Part shown: one piece after another, positions 48,960 through 58,765 of the stretch
Layout: each line of letters starts with the position of its first letter
Position numbering within the stretch: the stretch's first letter is position 1
DNA from: Kosakonia oryzendophytica
GTDB taxonomy: Bacteria > Pseudomonadota > Gammaproteobacteria > Enterobacterales > Enterobacteriaceae
Assembly (NCBI RefSeq): GCF_900094925.1
Contig: NZ_FMAY01000004.1
Span: 248,001 to 312,000, forward strand
Direction of reading: 5' to 3'
DNA length: 64,000 bases
The notes under the pieces: generated by a model
The model's input: the letters and a program-made list of their open reading frames with translations, nothing else
Databases searched by the model: none
What the model was told of the DNA's origin: nothing
Made by a program: the position numbers and the translations under genes

Positions 48960-49160
48960 TTACTCTTTGTGAGAGAGTTTCTCTGCAGTGACTTCGCCTT
49001 CGGCTTCTTTCTTCGCTGCATCATCATCGTTCATCGCTTTTTTAAAGCCTTTGATGGCCGCCCCCAGATCGCCGCCCAACGTGCGCAGTTTCTTGGTCCC
49101 AAACAGCAGGACAACCAGTGCGGCCACGACCAGCAGTTTGGTAATACTAATCTCACCCAT
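48960..49160 (-). CDS. tatE: Twin-arginine translocase subunit TatE
   Basis: TatE (66 aa) is a TatA paralogue. It has one N-terminal membrane helix ([16 protein letters not shown]), a hinge and the amphipathic helix [17 protein letters not shown], followed by an acidic/basic tail. The start MGEISITKL matches E. coli; an upstream in-frame start would add ten residues. It is a single gene between lipA and ybeM. Confidence 0.96.
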   Translation of the reverse strand: MGEISITKLLVVAALVVLLFGTKKLRTLGGDLGAAIKGFKKAMNDDDAAKKEAEGEVTAEKLSHKE

Positions 49161-49287
49161 AGATACCTTCTTTCGTAAAACAGGCTGCATAAAACGTCAT
49201 TATAACCCGATTTCATTAACGGTCATTCGACGCGCGCACACAATAGCAATCTGTAACGAGATGGATCAAGTGTTGTTTAAAAAAACA

Positions 49288-50076
49288 TCACAGCAAGCGT
49301 GGCACAGCGAAACGGCGGTTACGTAACACGGGCAACATTTCCCGTGTTTGCGCCACACGCTCCTCGCTGATCTCCGCAACAATCAGCGCAGGCGCTTCTG
49401 CTGCCGCCGCCAGCGTTACGCCCTGTGGGTCAACAACCCGGCTTTGCCCGATATTTTTGTTACCGCACTCTCCAGCCGCCACCACATAGCATGTGGTGTC
49501 GAGCGCCCGTGCCGACAGCAATGTTGCCCAGTGCTGTTCTTTGAGCGGACCACGCACCCAGGCTGCAGGCAGCACCAGCAGTTGCGCGCCATCCAGCGCC
49601 AACTTCATTGCCAGCTCAGGGAAGCGCAAATCGTAGCAGGTCATCAGACCAACTTTTATACCGTCAATGTCGATTAACGGCGCAACGTCATCGCCGGCAT
49701 CCACCCGCGCTGATTCCTGAATATTAAACGCGTCGTACAGATGCAGCTTGGCATACTGCGCGATCACCTTACCGCCGCGCAATACTACCAGCGTATTAAA
49801 CGCCCGCCCTTCAGTAGAAGGCAGATGCACCGTCAGCACCGTCGTCAGGGTATTGCGTCGACTCTCCTCGCAAAGCAGCGTCAGGAAGCCGCCATCGAGC
49901 CGTTGAGCGGATTTTACCGACAGGTGAGGGTCATTATCATCCCGTGCCAGTAAAGCCTCTGGCAGCACCAATAACGATGCCTGCTGAGAAGCGGCCTGCG
50001 CCATCAGCGCTACGCAGGTTTGCGCATTGGTGCGCCAGTCAGGTGTCACTGCAAATTGTCCCGCCGCAACAATCAT
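49288..50076 (-). CDS. ybeM: Nitrilase-family deaminated-glutathione amidase YbeM
   Basis: A 262-aa amidase of the Nit1 type, expected to hydrolyse deaminated glutathione as metabolite repair. The catalytic triad is visible as Glu in LVLPEALL, Lys in [10 protein letters not shown] and Cys in [11 protein letters not shown]. In E. coli K-12 the gene is annotated as broken, but here it is intact. The start at 50076 follows GAGAGG at eight bases; a GTG 21 bases upstream is less likely. Confidence 0.9.
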   Translation of the reverse strand: MIVAAGQFAVTPDWRTNAQTCVALMAQAASQQASLLVLPEALLARDDNDPHLSVKSAQRLDGGFLTLLCEESRRNTLTTVLTVHLPSTEGRAFNTLVVLRGGKVIAQYAKLHLYDAFNIQESARVDAGDDVAPLIDIDGIKVGLMTCYDLRFPELAMKLALDGAQLLVLPAAWVRGPLKEQHWATLLSARALDTTCYVVAAGECGNKNIGQSRVVDPQGVTLAAAAEAPALIVAEISEERVAQTREMLPVLRNRRFAVPRLL

Positions 50077-50167
50077 CTCTTTATCCTCTCGCTTCACCGC
50101 GATAGCCAGAAAATGGCGGCGGCGCTACACTCATCCACTCTAACAAATCAAATAGCAGGATTTCACC

Positions 50168-50551
50168 GTGTTACAACTACTTTTAGCGGTATTTATCGGC
50201 GGGGGTACAGGCAGCGTGGCGCGCTGGATGTTGAGTATGAAGCTTAACCCAACACATCAAATTATCCCTCTCGGTACGCTGACCGCCAACCTGCTTGGCG
50301 CATTTATCATTGGTATGGGGCTGGCGTGGTTCAACCGCATGACGCATATCGATCCGCTGTGGAAAGTCTTGCTTACCACCGGGTTTTGCGGTGGGCTGAC
50401 CACTTTTTCTACATTTTCGGCGGAAGTGGTGTTTCTGTTGCAGGATGGGCGTGCAGGATGGGCACTCGTTAACGTGGCAGTGAACCTGCTGGGGTCATTT
50501 GCGATGACAGCGCTGGCGTTCTGGCTGTTTTCCGCAGTGAATGCAAACTGA
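50168..50551 (+). CDS. crcB: Fluoride exporter CrcB (Fluc channel)
   Basis: CrcB (127 aa) is a dual-topology fluoride channel with four membrane helices. Conserved signatures are [10 protein letters not shown] (about 10-19), [14 protein letters not shown] with the pore Asn, and [15 protein letters not shown] with the phenylalanines. No fluoride riboswitch is visible in the 91 bp before it. It is divergent from ybeM and convergent with cspE. Confidence 0.95.
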   Translation: MLQLLLAVFIGGGTGSVARWMLSMKLNPTHQIIPLGTLTANLLGAFIIGMGLAWFNRMTHIDPLWKVLLTTGFCGGLTTFSTFSAEVVFLLQDGRAGWALVNVAVNLLGSFAMTALAFWLFSAVNAN

Positions 50552-50556
50552 AAAGA

Positions 50557-50584
50557 TAAAAAAACCCGCCGTGAGGCGGGTTTT
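50557..50584. terminator. Bidirectional terminator between crcB and cspE
   Basis: The stem AAAACCCGCC / GGCGGGTTTT with a GTGA loop; the longer T run is on the minus strand, so it mainly serves cspE. Confidence 0.88.
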
Positions 50585-50609
50585 GGGATTCTTGCTAAAC
50601 GTAGCTCAA

Positions 50610-50819
50610 TTAGACAGGCATTACGTTTGCAGCAGATGGGCCTTTGGCACCGTTAGTGATTTCAAACTCAACGCGCTGACCTTCAGCCAGAGTTTTGAAA
50701 CCATTGCTCTGGATTGCAGAGAAGTGTACGAACACGTCTTTGCTGCCATCTTCCGGAGTAATGAAACCGAATCCTTTGGATTCATTAAACCACTTAACGT
50801 TACCTTTAATCTTAGACAT
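50610..50819 (-). CDS. cspE: Cold-shock-like RNA chaperone CspE
   Basis: CspE (69 aa) is a constitutive nucleic-acid chaperone with antitermination activity. The OB fold has RNP1 KGFGFITP and RNP2 VFVHFSAI. It differs from E. coli CspE only slightly (C-terminal NVMPV instead of NVIAL). The start [11 protein letters not shown] is set by homology; a leader of about 100 bases separates it from pagP. Confidence 0.97.
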   Translation of the reverse strand: MSKIKGNVKWFNESKGFGFITPEDGSKDVFVHFSAIQSNGFKTLAEGQRVEFEITNGAKGPSAANVMPV

Positions 50820-51022
50820 CAAAATTACCTTTACATGAAAAAACGACACAAATGCTGTGTCGGGTATCAGTACAACAATTGTAGCGACTTTTGTCCAGTC
50901 GTTATTCACTAAAAAGTGATAAATGTCGCTAACTTTTTTTCGGTAGCGGGTTTATGCCACATTTTGCACGCTGTATAAAAATTGCGCACCGCGTCAACCC
51001 ACTTTTACCACCTTTACTGCCC

Positions 51023-51592
51023 TCAGAACTGAAAACGCATCCAGGCGAAGTAAACGTTACCGTTGTTGTATGTGCCGGGGATATAGGTCATCTGGAACGT
51101 CGCCGGGCCGTAACCAATCGACGCCAGCGGCAGCAGCACCGGGATAGGGATGTAATGCCAGTTATCCCGCGCGGTAAGGCCAGCCGTATACCCCAACCCC
51201 AACCGGAAATTATCGTCCGCCAGCGGGCGCCAGGTTTTCTCCCAACCGTAACCGCCAATCGGCTCCCATTTATTGAAAGAGTCTTTAAACGCCATTAAAT
51301 ACAGGCCGTGCCAGTTACCGTTTTCATCCCAGCGAGACTGACCAAACCCCGCGCCCCAGGGACGCTCGTTATAGCGGTCAGTTTTTTCCTTGTCATAAGC
51401 AAAACGCGCATGCCAGGTGATAGCGGGCACATACAGGTCGTAATGCTCAGGCTGCTGCCAGGTTTGCTTCACATTGCCAGTAAAATCAGAAAACCAGGTG
51501 TTTTCTGCTGCGTGTGCGGGAATCACCAAAAGCTGACAAAATAAAGAGAATAAAATCCACAAAATCTTCTTATTTACAAACACCGTATTCAT
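51023..51592 (-). CDS. pagP: Lipid A palmitoyltransferase PagP
   Basis: PagP (189 aa) is an eight-stranded outer-membrane enzyme that adds palmitate to lipid A. It has a signal peptide ending near AHA (about residue 28), the catalytic His in PEHYDLYVP, the Asp-Ser pair in [10 protein letters not shown], and a C-terminal Phe (FAWMRFQF). In enterics it is PhoPQ-controlled, but no clear PhoP box was found; a TCAGA-N7-TCTGA repeat lies at 51619-51635 in its leader. Confidence 0.95.
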   Translation of the reverse strand: MNTVFVNKKILWILFSLFCQLLVIPAHAAENTWFSDFTGNVKQTWQQPEHYDLYVPAITWHARFAYDKEKTDRYNERPWGAGFGQSRWDENGNWHGLYLMAFKDSFNKWEPIGGYGWEKTWRPLADDNFRLGLGYTAGLTARDNWHYIPIPVLLPLASIGYGPATFQMTYIPGTYNNGNVYFAWMRFQF

Positions 51593-51752
51593 TCCATGTT
51601 ACGCATCGACGTATATTCTCAGACAGGTTATCTGAATATTCCCTTAACGAAATAAGATTAATTCTGAAAACGCAGCGGCATTGTTTTCATTCATAATATA
51701 TTTTTCTACTAATACAATTAGATGCGCCCCGAATATGGAGCGCAAAATTGCC

Positions 51753-54700
51753 TCAGCGTTGACGATGCAGCAGTAAATAAATTGCCGGAATAACAAACAT
51801 CGACAATAACGGTGCCGTTACCATACCGCCTATCATCGGCGCCGCAATACGGCTCATGACCTCAGAACCGCTTCCCCCACCCCACATGATAGGCAGTAAC
51901 CCCGCCATAATGGTCGCTACCGTCATCACTTTCGGACGGACGCGCAGCACGGCCCCTTCATGAATGGCGCGCATCAAAACCTTATTTCCTTCATCGGGTT
52001 CGGATCGCCGGTATTTCTCCAGCGCATGATTGAGATAGAGCACCATAATAACACCGAACTCGGCCGCCACACCGGCAAGCGCAATAAACCCGACCGCACC
52101 CGCTACGGACAAATTATAACCCAACAACCACAGCAACCAGACGCCACCAATCAACGAGAAGGGTAATGTCCCCATTATTAGCAGGGCATCGGTGACCCGC
52201 TTAAAGGTAATAAATAACAGCACAAAGATAATCATTAGCGTTACTGGCAAGACAATTTTCAGTTTTGCCGTGGCGCGCTCAAGGTATTCAAATTGTCCCG
52301 ACCAGGAGAGCGTAACGCCCTGCGGTAACTGTACCTGCTGCGCCACCCGCTGCTGCATCTCATCAACCGCCGATTTTAAATCCCGTCCACGTAAATCAAC
52401 GTAGATCCAGTTAGAGAGCCGCGCGTTTTCGCTTTTCAGCATCGGCGGACCTTCTTTCACGACTATATCCGCCAGTTCGCCAAGTGCAATCTGGCTGCCA
52501 TTTTCAGTGATCACCGGCAAATTTCGCAGATCATCTACGTTATCTCGCAATTCACGCGGGTAACGCACATTAATCGGATAGCGCTCTCTCCCTTGCAGGA
52601 CTTCACCAATGTTTTCGCCCCCCACCAGCGTGGAGACCAGCGATTGCAGCTCTTTGACCGAGACCCCATAACGCGCCGCCTGCTGGCGGTTGATGGTGAT
52701 ATCAACATAGCGCCCGCCCGCCAGGCGCTCTGCCAGTGCGGAGGTTACACCCGGCACGGTCTTCACCACCTGTTCGATTTGCTGCGCCACACGCTCAATA
52801 TCGGCAATATTATTACCGTTCACCTTTATGCCTACCGGGCTTTTTATCCCCGTTGCCAGCATGTCCAGTCGGTTACGAATGGGCGGAACCCAAACGTTAG
52901 CGATCCCCGGGACATTGACGGTTTTATCCAGTTCCGCCACCAGTTTTTCCGGGGTCATACCGGTACGCCACTGATCGCGAGGTTTAAAGTGAATAGTGGT
53001 TTCCAGCATCGTTAGCGGCGCGGGATCGGTCGCGCTTTCGGCGCGTCCGGCTTTGCCAAACACGCTTTCCACTTCCGGAACGCTTTTTATGAGCCGATCG
53101 GTTTGCTGTAACAAATGCCCGGCTTCACGAGCCGAAATCCCCGGCAGCGTCGACGGCATATACAAGAGATCGCCTTCGTTGAGCGGTGGCATAAACTCAC
53201 TGCCCAACCGACTGAGCGGCCACAACGTCGCCAGCAGCAACAGGAGCGCCAGCCCCAGCGTCGCTTTCGGCCAGGCCAGTACGCGATCCAACAGCGGCTC
53301 GTAAATGCGGATCAGAAAACGGTTAATCGGGTTGGCTTTCTCATCCGGGATCTTACCGCGAATAAACAGCCCCATCAGCACCGGAACCAGCGTGATCCCA
53401 AGCCCCGCCGCCACCGCCATCGCCCAGGTTTTGGTAAAGGCCAGCGGCGAAAACATCCGCCCTTCCTGCGCCTCCAGTGAGAAAACCGGAATAAACGACA
53501 AGGTAATGATCAACAGACTGCAAAACAGCGCTGGCCCCACTTCAACCGCCGCTTTTTCTGAGAAGCGCCAGTAGTCCGCCCCCGTTGGCTGTTGTCCGGG
53601 GTTATCGTGCCGCCACTGTTCCATCACTTTATGCATGTTCTCTATCATCACGATAGCGGCATCCACCATCGCACCAATGGCGATGGCAATGCCACCCAGC
53701 GACATGATATTGGCGTTAATGCCCTGATAGTGCATGACGATAAACGCGCCGAGGATCCCCAATGGCAAAGAGACAATCGCCACCAGTGCTGAACGAAAGT
53801 GAAACAGAAACAGCGTACATACCAGCGCGACAACGATGAATTCTTCAATCAGCTTATGAGTCAGTGTCTCAACTGCATGCTCAATCAGCGTCGAGCGGTC
53901 ATACACCGGGACGATCTCAACACCCGCAGGTAATGTCTTCTGGATCTCGTTGAGTTTTGCTTTCACGGCATGAATAGTGTCCAGCGCGTTTTTGCCGTAA
54001 CGCATCACAATGATGCCGCCCGCTACCTCTCCTTCGCCGTTATACTCCGCCACCCCACGGCGCAGCTCTGGCCCAAGACGTACTGTCGCCACATCAGATA
54101 ACATCACCGGTACACCGTCGCGGCTGGCAATCACTATCTGGCGGAAATCCGCCAACTGGCGGAGATAGCCCGTGGTACGCACCATAAATTCCGCTTCGCC
54201 CATCTCCAGCACAGCACCGCCACTTTCCTGATTCGCCGCCTGCACCGCATTCACAATCTGCTCATGAGTGATGTTCAGCGCCCGCATACGCGCCGGATCC
54301 GGCACGATCTGATACTGACGCACCATCCCGCCAACGCTGGCGACCTCCGCCACATTCGGCACCGTTTTCAGCTCAAACTTCAGCGTCCAGTCCTGCAACG
54401 CCCGCAGATCCGCAAGGTTGTGTTTCCCGCTGCGATCCACCAATGCATATTCATAGACCCAACCGACACCTGTTGCGTCCGGTCCCAGCCCCACGTTAAC
54501 CCCCGCAGGCAGCGATGACTGGATCTGGCTCAGGTTTTCCAGTACCCGCGAGCGCGCCCAGTAGAGATCGGTATCATCTTCAAATAAAACATAGACATAT
54601 GCGTCGCCAAACATCGAATAACCGCGCACGGTTTTCGCTCCCGGCACGGATAACATGGCGGTGGTTAATGGATAAGTGACCAGGTCTTCGATAATTTGTG

Positions 54701-54872
54701 GCGCTTTTCCCGGGTAGCTGGCGCGAATAATGACCTGCACATCTGAGAGATCCGGCAGCGCATCCAGCGGCGCACGCTGAACCGACCATAATCCCCAACC
54801 GGTCAGCACCACGGCAGCCAGCAGGATCAACAAGCGGTTTCGCAACGAGGCGCGAATAACGGCAGCAATCAT
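51753..54872 (-). CDS. cusA: Copper/silver RND efflux pump CusA
   Basis: CusA (1039 aa; 1047 in E. coli) is the proton-driven inner-membrane pump of a Cu(I)/Ag(I) exporter. It has the RND pattern of helix 1, a large periplasmic loop, six helices, a second loop and five helices. The three Met ligands known in E. coli are present: [21 protein letters not shown] and [12 protein letters not shown]. The ATG overlaps the end of cusB by four bases. It is the last gene of a five-gene operon inserted between pagP and dcuC relative to K-12. Confidence 0.94.
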   Translation of the reverse strand: MIAAVIRASLRNRLLILLAAVVLTGWGLWSVQRAPLDALPDLSDVQVIIRASYPGKAPQIIEDLVTYPLTTAMLSVPGAKTVRGYSMFGDAYVYVLFEDDTDLYWARSRVLENLSQIQSSLPAGVNVGLGPDATGVGWVYEYALVDRSGKHNLADLRALQDWTLKFELKTVPNVAEVASVGGMVRQYQIVPDPARMRALNITHEQIVNAVQAANQESGGAVLEMGEAEFMVRTTGYLRQLADFRQIVIASRDGVPVMLSDVATVRLGPELRRGVAEYNGEGEVAGGIIVMRYGKNALDTIHAVKAKLNEIQKTLPAGVEIVPVYDRSTLIEHAVETLTHKLIEEFIVVALVCTLFLFHFRSALVAIVSLPLGILGAFIVMHYQGINANIMSLGGIAIAIGAMVDAAIVMIENMHKVMEQWRHDNPGQQPTGADYWRFSEKAAVEVGPALFCSLLIITLSFIPVFSLEAQEGRMFSPLAFTKTWAMAVAAGLGITLVPVLMGLFIRGKIPDEKANPINRFLIRIYEPLLDRVLAWPKATLGLALLLLLATLWPLSRLGSEFMPPLNEGDLLYMPSTLPGISAREAGHLLQQTDRLIKSVPEVESVFGKAGRAESATDPAPLTMLETTIHFKPRDQWRTGMTPEKLVAELDKTVNVPGIANVWVPPIRNRLDMLATGIKSPVGIKVNGNNIADIERVAQQIEQVVKTVPGVTSALAERLAGGRYVDITINRQQAARYGVSVKELQSLVSTLVGGENIGEVLQGRERYPINVRYPRELRDNVDDLRNLPVITENGSQIALGELADIVVKEGPPMLKSENARLSNWIYVDLRGRDLKSAVDEMQQRVAQQVQLPQGVTLSWSGQFEYLERATAKLKIVLPVTLMIIFVLLFITFKRVTDALLIMGTLPFSLIGGVWLLWLLGYNLSVAGAVGFIALAGVAAEFGVIMVLYLNHALEKYRRSEPDEGNKVLMRAIHEGAVLRVRPKVMTVATIMAGLLPIMWGGGSGSEVMSRIAAPMIGGMVTAPLLSMFVIPAIYLLLHRQR

Positions 54873-56323
54873 TTCATTGCCTCCTGCATCGGCATCAGGT
54901 GGGTGATCACCGCACCTTCCTCGTCATCCAGCGTGAAACTAAACATCACCGTATCCCCGACTTTAATCGCCGGATCAGGTTGTTTCACCACAAAGTCCAT
55001 CGTCATCGCCCCCCAGTTCAGCGCCGGAATGGGCTGGTGCGACAGCGTGATACTGCCCGCATCAATGGCCTTCACCACGCCAGTAGAATCGTACTGCTGC
55101 ACTTTTTTCGCCACAGGCTGCGTGGCTTGTTGTTCTGGTAATGCGCTGCGCAGGCTCGCTTCAGAGTCAATCAGGAATTGACCGGAGGTCACTACGCTGT
55201 CACCCGCATTCAGACCTGACAGCACTTCTGTCCAGCCCTGTGCGGTGCGCCCGGTGGTGATATTCACCGCCCGGAAATGGCCGTCGCCAGTAGCCAGCAA
55301 CACCCGACTGGCAGCACCGGTTTCAATCAACGCCTCTTCAGGAATAGCCAGCACCGCAGGCTGCTGCGCAGACGCCGCCGTGGTGACGGTCAGAAACATA
55401 CCGGGTTTCAGTTTTTGTTGGGGATTGTCCAGCACGATACGGGCTTTCAGCGTACGGGTGGCCGTCTCCAGTTGCGGCAACAGTTCGCTGACGCGACCGT
55501 GAAATTGCTCACCCGGCCAGCTCGCAGAGGTTGCCACAATCTCGCTGCCCGTTGCCAGCGCTTGCGCCTGGGTTGGCGGATAATCCACCACCAGCCACAC
55601 CGGATCGAGGCTCGCCAGCTCAAACAGACTTTGCGTGGCAGCTACCTGCGCACCTTCGCGCGAATCCAGCTTAACCACATAACCGTCTTTGTCAGCGCGC
55701 AGCGTCAGTCGTGTTTCCGGTTTACCACTGCGTTCGACGGTACGGATAATCGCCTCCGGCATAAACTGCAACGCCAGTCGTTCACGGGCTGCGCGGGTCA
55801 GTTCACCATCACCCAACTGGCGAACAGCCAGATACTCCTGCTGTGCGGTAGTCCATTGAGGGATCCATAGCTGCGCCAACGGTTGGCCTTTTTTTACCCA
55901 CTGTTGCGGCGCACGCACAAAGAGTTTTTCCACCACCCCGGCCGCCGGTGAAGGCACGCTCTGAATGCTGCGTTCATCGGTGGTGACTGTGGCAAACGCG
56001 GAAAATGCGCTGGCAAGAACACGATGTTCCGCGCGCCCGGTCGTCATGCCCAGATTCTGCTGTTGTTGCGCGCTGACGCTCACCCCGCCAGCAACCGGCG
56101 CGTCATCGGCATAACGCGGTACCAGCGGCATATCCATAAACGGGGATTTACCCGGCTTATCAAAACGTTGATCCGGCATCATCGGATCGTACCAGTACAA
56201 CACTTTACGTGCGGGGGCCGGTTCCGTTGAGGCGGCAGGCGCGGTATGTTGCCGCCCGGTCACATATCCAATACCCGCAGCCACGCTGGCGGCAATCACA
56301 ACGGCAACGATGCTCTTTTTCAT
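54869..56323 (-). CDS. cusB: Copper efflux adaptor CusB with a fused C-terminal CusF domain
   Basis: This periplasmic adaptor (484 aa) joins CusA to the outer-membrane channel. An N-terminal anchor or signal (about 1-22) is followed by the metal-relay segment [19 protein letters not shown] (M48/M49, M63, M65), then the barrel-sandwich, helical-hairpin and beta-barrel domains (about 75-395). Residues 409-484 form a complete CusF-like domain with the Cu(I) ligands H429, W437, M440 and M442. E. coli CusB (407 aa) ends before this domain. The start MKKSIVAVV overlaps the stop of the upstream channel gene by one base. Confidence 0.93.
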   Translation of the reverse strand: MKKSIVAVVIAASVAAGIGYVTGRQHTAPAASTEPAPARKVLYWYDPMMPDQRFDKPGKSPFMDMPLVPRYADDAPVAGGVSVSAQQQQNLGMTTGRAEHRVLASAFSAFATVTTDERSIQSVPSPAAGVVEKLFVRAPQQWVKKGQPLAQLWIPQWTTAQQEYLAVRQLGDGELTRAARERLALQFMPEAIIRTVERSGKPETRLTLRADKDGYVVKLDSREGAQVAATQSLFELASLDPVWLVVDYPPTQAQALATGSEIVATSASWPGEQFHGRVSELLPQLETATRTLKARIVLDNPQQKLKPGMFLTVTTAASAQQPAVLAIPEEALIETGAASRVLLATGDGHFRAVNITTGRTAQGWTEVLSGLNAGDSVVTSGQFLIDSEASLRSALPEQQATQPVAKKVQQYDSTGVVKAIDAGSITLSHQPIPALNWGAMTMDFVVKQPDPAIKVGDTVMFSFTLDDEEGAVITHLMPMQEAMK

Positions 56324-57576
56324 CACATTAACTCCTGCGGGATCAACCAGCGGATCGCGGCCCACGTCCGCGCCATCTCTTTTTCGGCCTGGTTCGCGGC
56401 CAGTTCGCTGTCGAGCACATTACGCCGCGCATCCAACAGTTCCGGCAGCGCGCTCTGCCCGGATCGGTATTGCGCTGCCAATAGCGTGGCGCGTTGGCGC
56501 ACCAGTGGTAGCACTTCATCGCGCTGGCGCATCCATAAGGTTTGCGCCGCGTTATATTCGGCAATCAGCGAGTGCAGTTGCGCCATATGCTCACGCCCGG
56601 CAAGCGCCAGTTGATCGTTAGCCTGCATCGTGCGGGAGACATCCGCCGCGTGGTCTTTGTCCTGGCGGTGTGACTGGAACAGCGGCAAATCGACGGTAAA
56701 CATCACCCCGGCCATATCTTCATAACCTTCGGCGCGTCGGCCATACCACACCTCCACTTCCACATCCGGAATGGCGGCAATCGCCGACGCCGCAGAACGG
56801 GCTTTAGCACTGTTCGCGGCGCTGGCGGCGGCCACCACGTCAGGATGCTGTGCAATGCCCTGCTCAAGGGTTTTTTCGTCGGCGGGTAAGCGCTGGTAAC
56901 GGGGGAGTTCACCGGCAATATCGGTCACACTTTGCCCGGTGAGTTGCATCAGACGGGTTTGCGCCAGTTGCACATCCCGCTCGGCAAGGGTGACTTTGTC
57001 GCGCATCGCGCTGAGCCCAATCCGCAAGGCCAGTACGCTGTCCGGCGTGGCGCTGCCAGCCCCTACACTGGCACGCTGTGCCCCCTGTTGCCGCTCGGTT
57101 TCCTCCAGCAGTTTGCGGGCGGTTTGCACGGCTTTCTCTGAGAGCGCCAGATCAAGCCATGCCTGTGCGGTATCGCGCTGCAACGTGGCGCGCACCACGG
57201 CGGATTTGGCGCTCACACTCTGCGCTTCCGCCAACAGCGTATCGGCCTTACGGTCACGTTTTTCTGCGCTGATGTATTGCTGCATGATGCCAACACGCTG
57301 CATGGTCATGCCTTCACGGGTCAAACGGCGGTCATTGTTGCCCTGCACCGGCACGTTTTCGATACCAAATTTCAGCTTCGGATCGGGCAACTGGCGGGCG
57401 GAATCCGCCATCGCATCCAGCGCTTGTACTTCGTTACGATTGGCGGACAGTTCGGCGGAGTAACGTTCGGCGGCGGCGAGGGTCTGCGTCAGCGTCAGTG
57501 ACTCCGCCTGCACGGCGGAGCACACTAATCCGAGCGCGACCGCACCGAGCCGCAGGCTCAGTGTGCATCGTTTCAT
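56323..57576 (-). CDS. TolC-family outer-membrane channel of the copper efflux system
   Basis: A 417-aa outer-membrane efflux protein with two OEP repeats (about 30-205 and 230-415) rich in coiled-coil helices (ERYSAELSANRNEVQALDAMADSARQ). The signal peptide ends at SAVQA with no lipobox, whereas E. coli CusC (about 457 aa) is a lipoprotein. It therefore fills the CusC role from a different TolC branch, nearer to CzcC-type proteins. It follows cusF by 12 bp and overlaps cusB by one base. Confidence 0.88.
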   Translation of the reverse strand: MKRCTLSLRLGAVALGLVCSAVQAESLTLTQTLAAAERYSAELSANRNEVQALDAMADSARQLPDPKLKFGIENVPVQGNNDRRLTREGMTMQRVGIMQQYISAEKRDRKADTLLAEAQSVSAKSAVVRATLQRDTAQAWLDLALSEKAVQTARKLLEETERQQGAQRASVGAGSATPDSVLALRIGLSAMRDKVTLAERDVQLAQTRLMQLTGQSVTDIAGELPRYQRLPADEKTLEQGIAQHPDVVAAASAANSAKARSAASAIAAIPDVEVEVWYGRRAEGYEDMAGVMFTVDLPLFQSHRQDKDHAADVSRTMQANDQLALAGREHMAQLHSLIAEYNAAQTLWMRQRDEVLPLVRQRATLLAAQYRSGQSALPELLDARRNVLDSELAANQAEKEMARTWAAIRWLIPQELM

Positions 57577-57588
57577 TGTTGCCTCCGG

Positions 57589-57957
57589 TTACGCTTGCGG
57601 CGTCAATGAAACGAGCTGGTAACCGTCGTCACGCTGAACGAAGGTAAAACTGACCTTATCGCCAGGCTTCACGGCAGGCAATGCACTCCCCTGAGGTCGT
57701 GCAAACTGCATGGTCATTGGCGGCCAGTTAAGGGCAGGAATGGCGGTATGAGCGATAGAAACAGAGTGCGCAGAAACCTTTTTGACCACGCCCTGGCTTT
57801 GGTAGACCTGAGGCTGCATCGCCTGATGCTGCGACATATCGTGCATGCCCTGCATGTCGTGTTGCATGCCTTGCATGTCATGAGTGGTTTGCGCCTGAGC
57901 GGCGGTGAAAGAGAACAGCAGTACGCCAGTCAGCGCACAACGTACATGAGAACGCAT
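57589..57957 (-). CDS. cusF: Periplasmic copper/silver chaperone CusF
   Basis: CusF (122 aa) delivers Cu(I)/Ag(I) to CusB. A signal peptide (MRSHVRCALTGVLLFSFTAAQA) is followed by a Met/His-rich repeat region (about 25-47; HDMQGM in tandem) that is longer than in E. coli CusF. The OB fold carries the ligands H70, W78, M81 and M83 (cation-pi Cu site). The start at 57957 is supported by AGGAG eight bases upstream. The same fold is repeated at the end of CusB. Confidence 0.93.
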   Translation of the reverse strand: MRSHVRCALTGVLLFSFTAAQAQTTHDMQGMQHDMQGMHDMSQHQAMQPQVYQSQGVVKKVSAHSVSIAHTAIPALNWPPMTMQFARPQGSALPAVKPGDKVSFTFVQRDDGYQLVSLTPQA

Positions 57958-58011
57958 AATAAGACTCCTGTTAATCATAAAATTATAAAAATTCAATGGA
58001 TTAACAGTTAT

Positions 58012-58419
58012 CTACTCCCGATACCGGCAAAAACGGATCGTTGCCGGCGGGCCTGCGGCAGGCGGAGTTAATGACCATCCCTCGCGGGAAACATCGGTAC
58101 AAACGGGTTTAACCACCGCAAGGGAAAGCGTTGAGGGCAGCGCGACCAGCGGCTGATGCGGCGTGTCTTTTTGCGCCAGATCCGGAACACAATGTTTTTC
58201 GCACAGCGGCGTTTTCATGGCGTTCATTTGTGGCGCGCTGTCCGTCATCATCATATGGTCCATATGCTGGACCATCACCGTTTCACCCTGCACGCTGACA
58301 TCACAATTGTGGGAAGCAATCGCCACCTGACTTTGGATCAGCAACCAACCAAACGCCATCAGCAGCATCAACAGATGCCGCTTAATAAAGCGCAGTCGGT
58401 ATAACCAGCCAGCGTGCAT
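58012..58419 (-). CDS. Small Met/His/Cys-rich exported protein heading the copper operon
   Basis: A 135-aa protein with an N-terminal hydrophobic helix (about 15-36, HLLMLLMAFGWLLIQSQVAIA), a candidate metal-binding stretch (about 49-77, QHMDHMMMTD followed by CEKHC) and a Pro-rich end PPAAGPPATIRFCRYRE. It resembles small proteins of the DUF2946 type annotated near copper genes; no function is proven. It begins the operon and lies 54 bp before cusF. A role in periplasmic copper binding or sensing is inferred from composition and context only. Confidence 0.75.
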   Translation of the reverse strand: MHAGWLYRLRFIKRHLLMLLMAFGWLLIQSQVAIASHNCDVSVQGETVMVQHMDHMMMTDSAPQMNAMKTPLCEKHCVPDLAQKDTPHQPLVALPSTLSLAVVKPVCTDVSREGWSLTPPAAGPPATIRFCRYRE

Positions 58420-58765
58420 ACACTACCTGAAAGTGAACGGGAATGAATGGCGAGTATAAGCAGGCTGGTTTTTATTTTTAAAGATTTTTTTAACAAATTT
58501 ACGTCTGGCAGATTATTGCCACAGATAACAGCAAAATCGTTAACCAGGTATTATCACCAGACAAACAAATTCGCTACCATCGTTATTGCCGATTATTTAT
58601 CCCTGCTTTTTATTTTTCGGCTGAATAGCAATTTCACGCGATATTCCGCTTAAAGCGTCGCTTTGTTGATTTTAATCATCTACAGAAAAGACGTTATTCG
58701 GCACATTGCGACTCCTGTTTTTTTTACTTACTTATCTTTTCAGGTCAACTTCCGGGGCCAATAAC
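58420..58765. other. Divergent region between the copper operon and dcuC
   Basis: These 346 bases hold no gene. On the minus strand TATACT (58458-58453) could be the -10 of the copper operon, with an AT-rich region and a poor -35 (TTTAAA) before it. No CusR or CueR box was recognised. On the plus strand there is an FNR site for dcuC. Confidence 0.5.
58666..58679. promoter_or_regulatory. FNR site upstream of dcuC
   Basis: TTGATTTTAATCAT matches TTGAT-N4-ATCAA at nine of ten bases. A start 41 bp downstream would be near 58714, 52 bp before the dcuC ATG. FNR activation of dcuC is known in E. coli. Confidence 0.7.

Noticed and set aside
50077-50167. Fluoride riboswitch before crcB
   Set aside because: The short leader lacks the conserved GGNGAUGG and pseudoknot segments of the crcB motif.
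51593-51752. PhoP box upstream of pagP
   Set aside because: No direct repeat of (T/G)GTTTA with a five-base gap could be found on the pagP strand; only weak partial matches exist.
58420-58560. CusR or CueR operator for the copper operon
   Set aside because: No AAAATGACAA-type palindrome and no 19-bp-spaced MerR-type promoter was seen, so control is left open.
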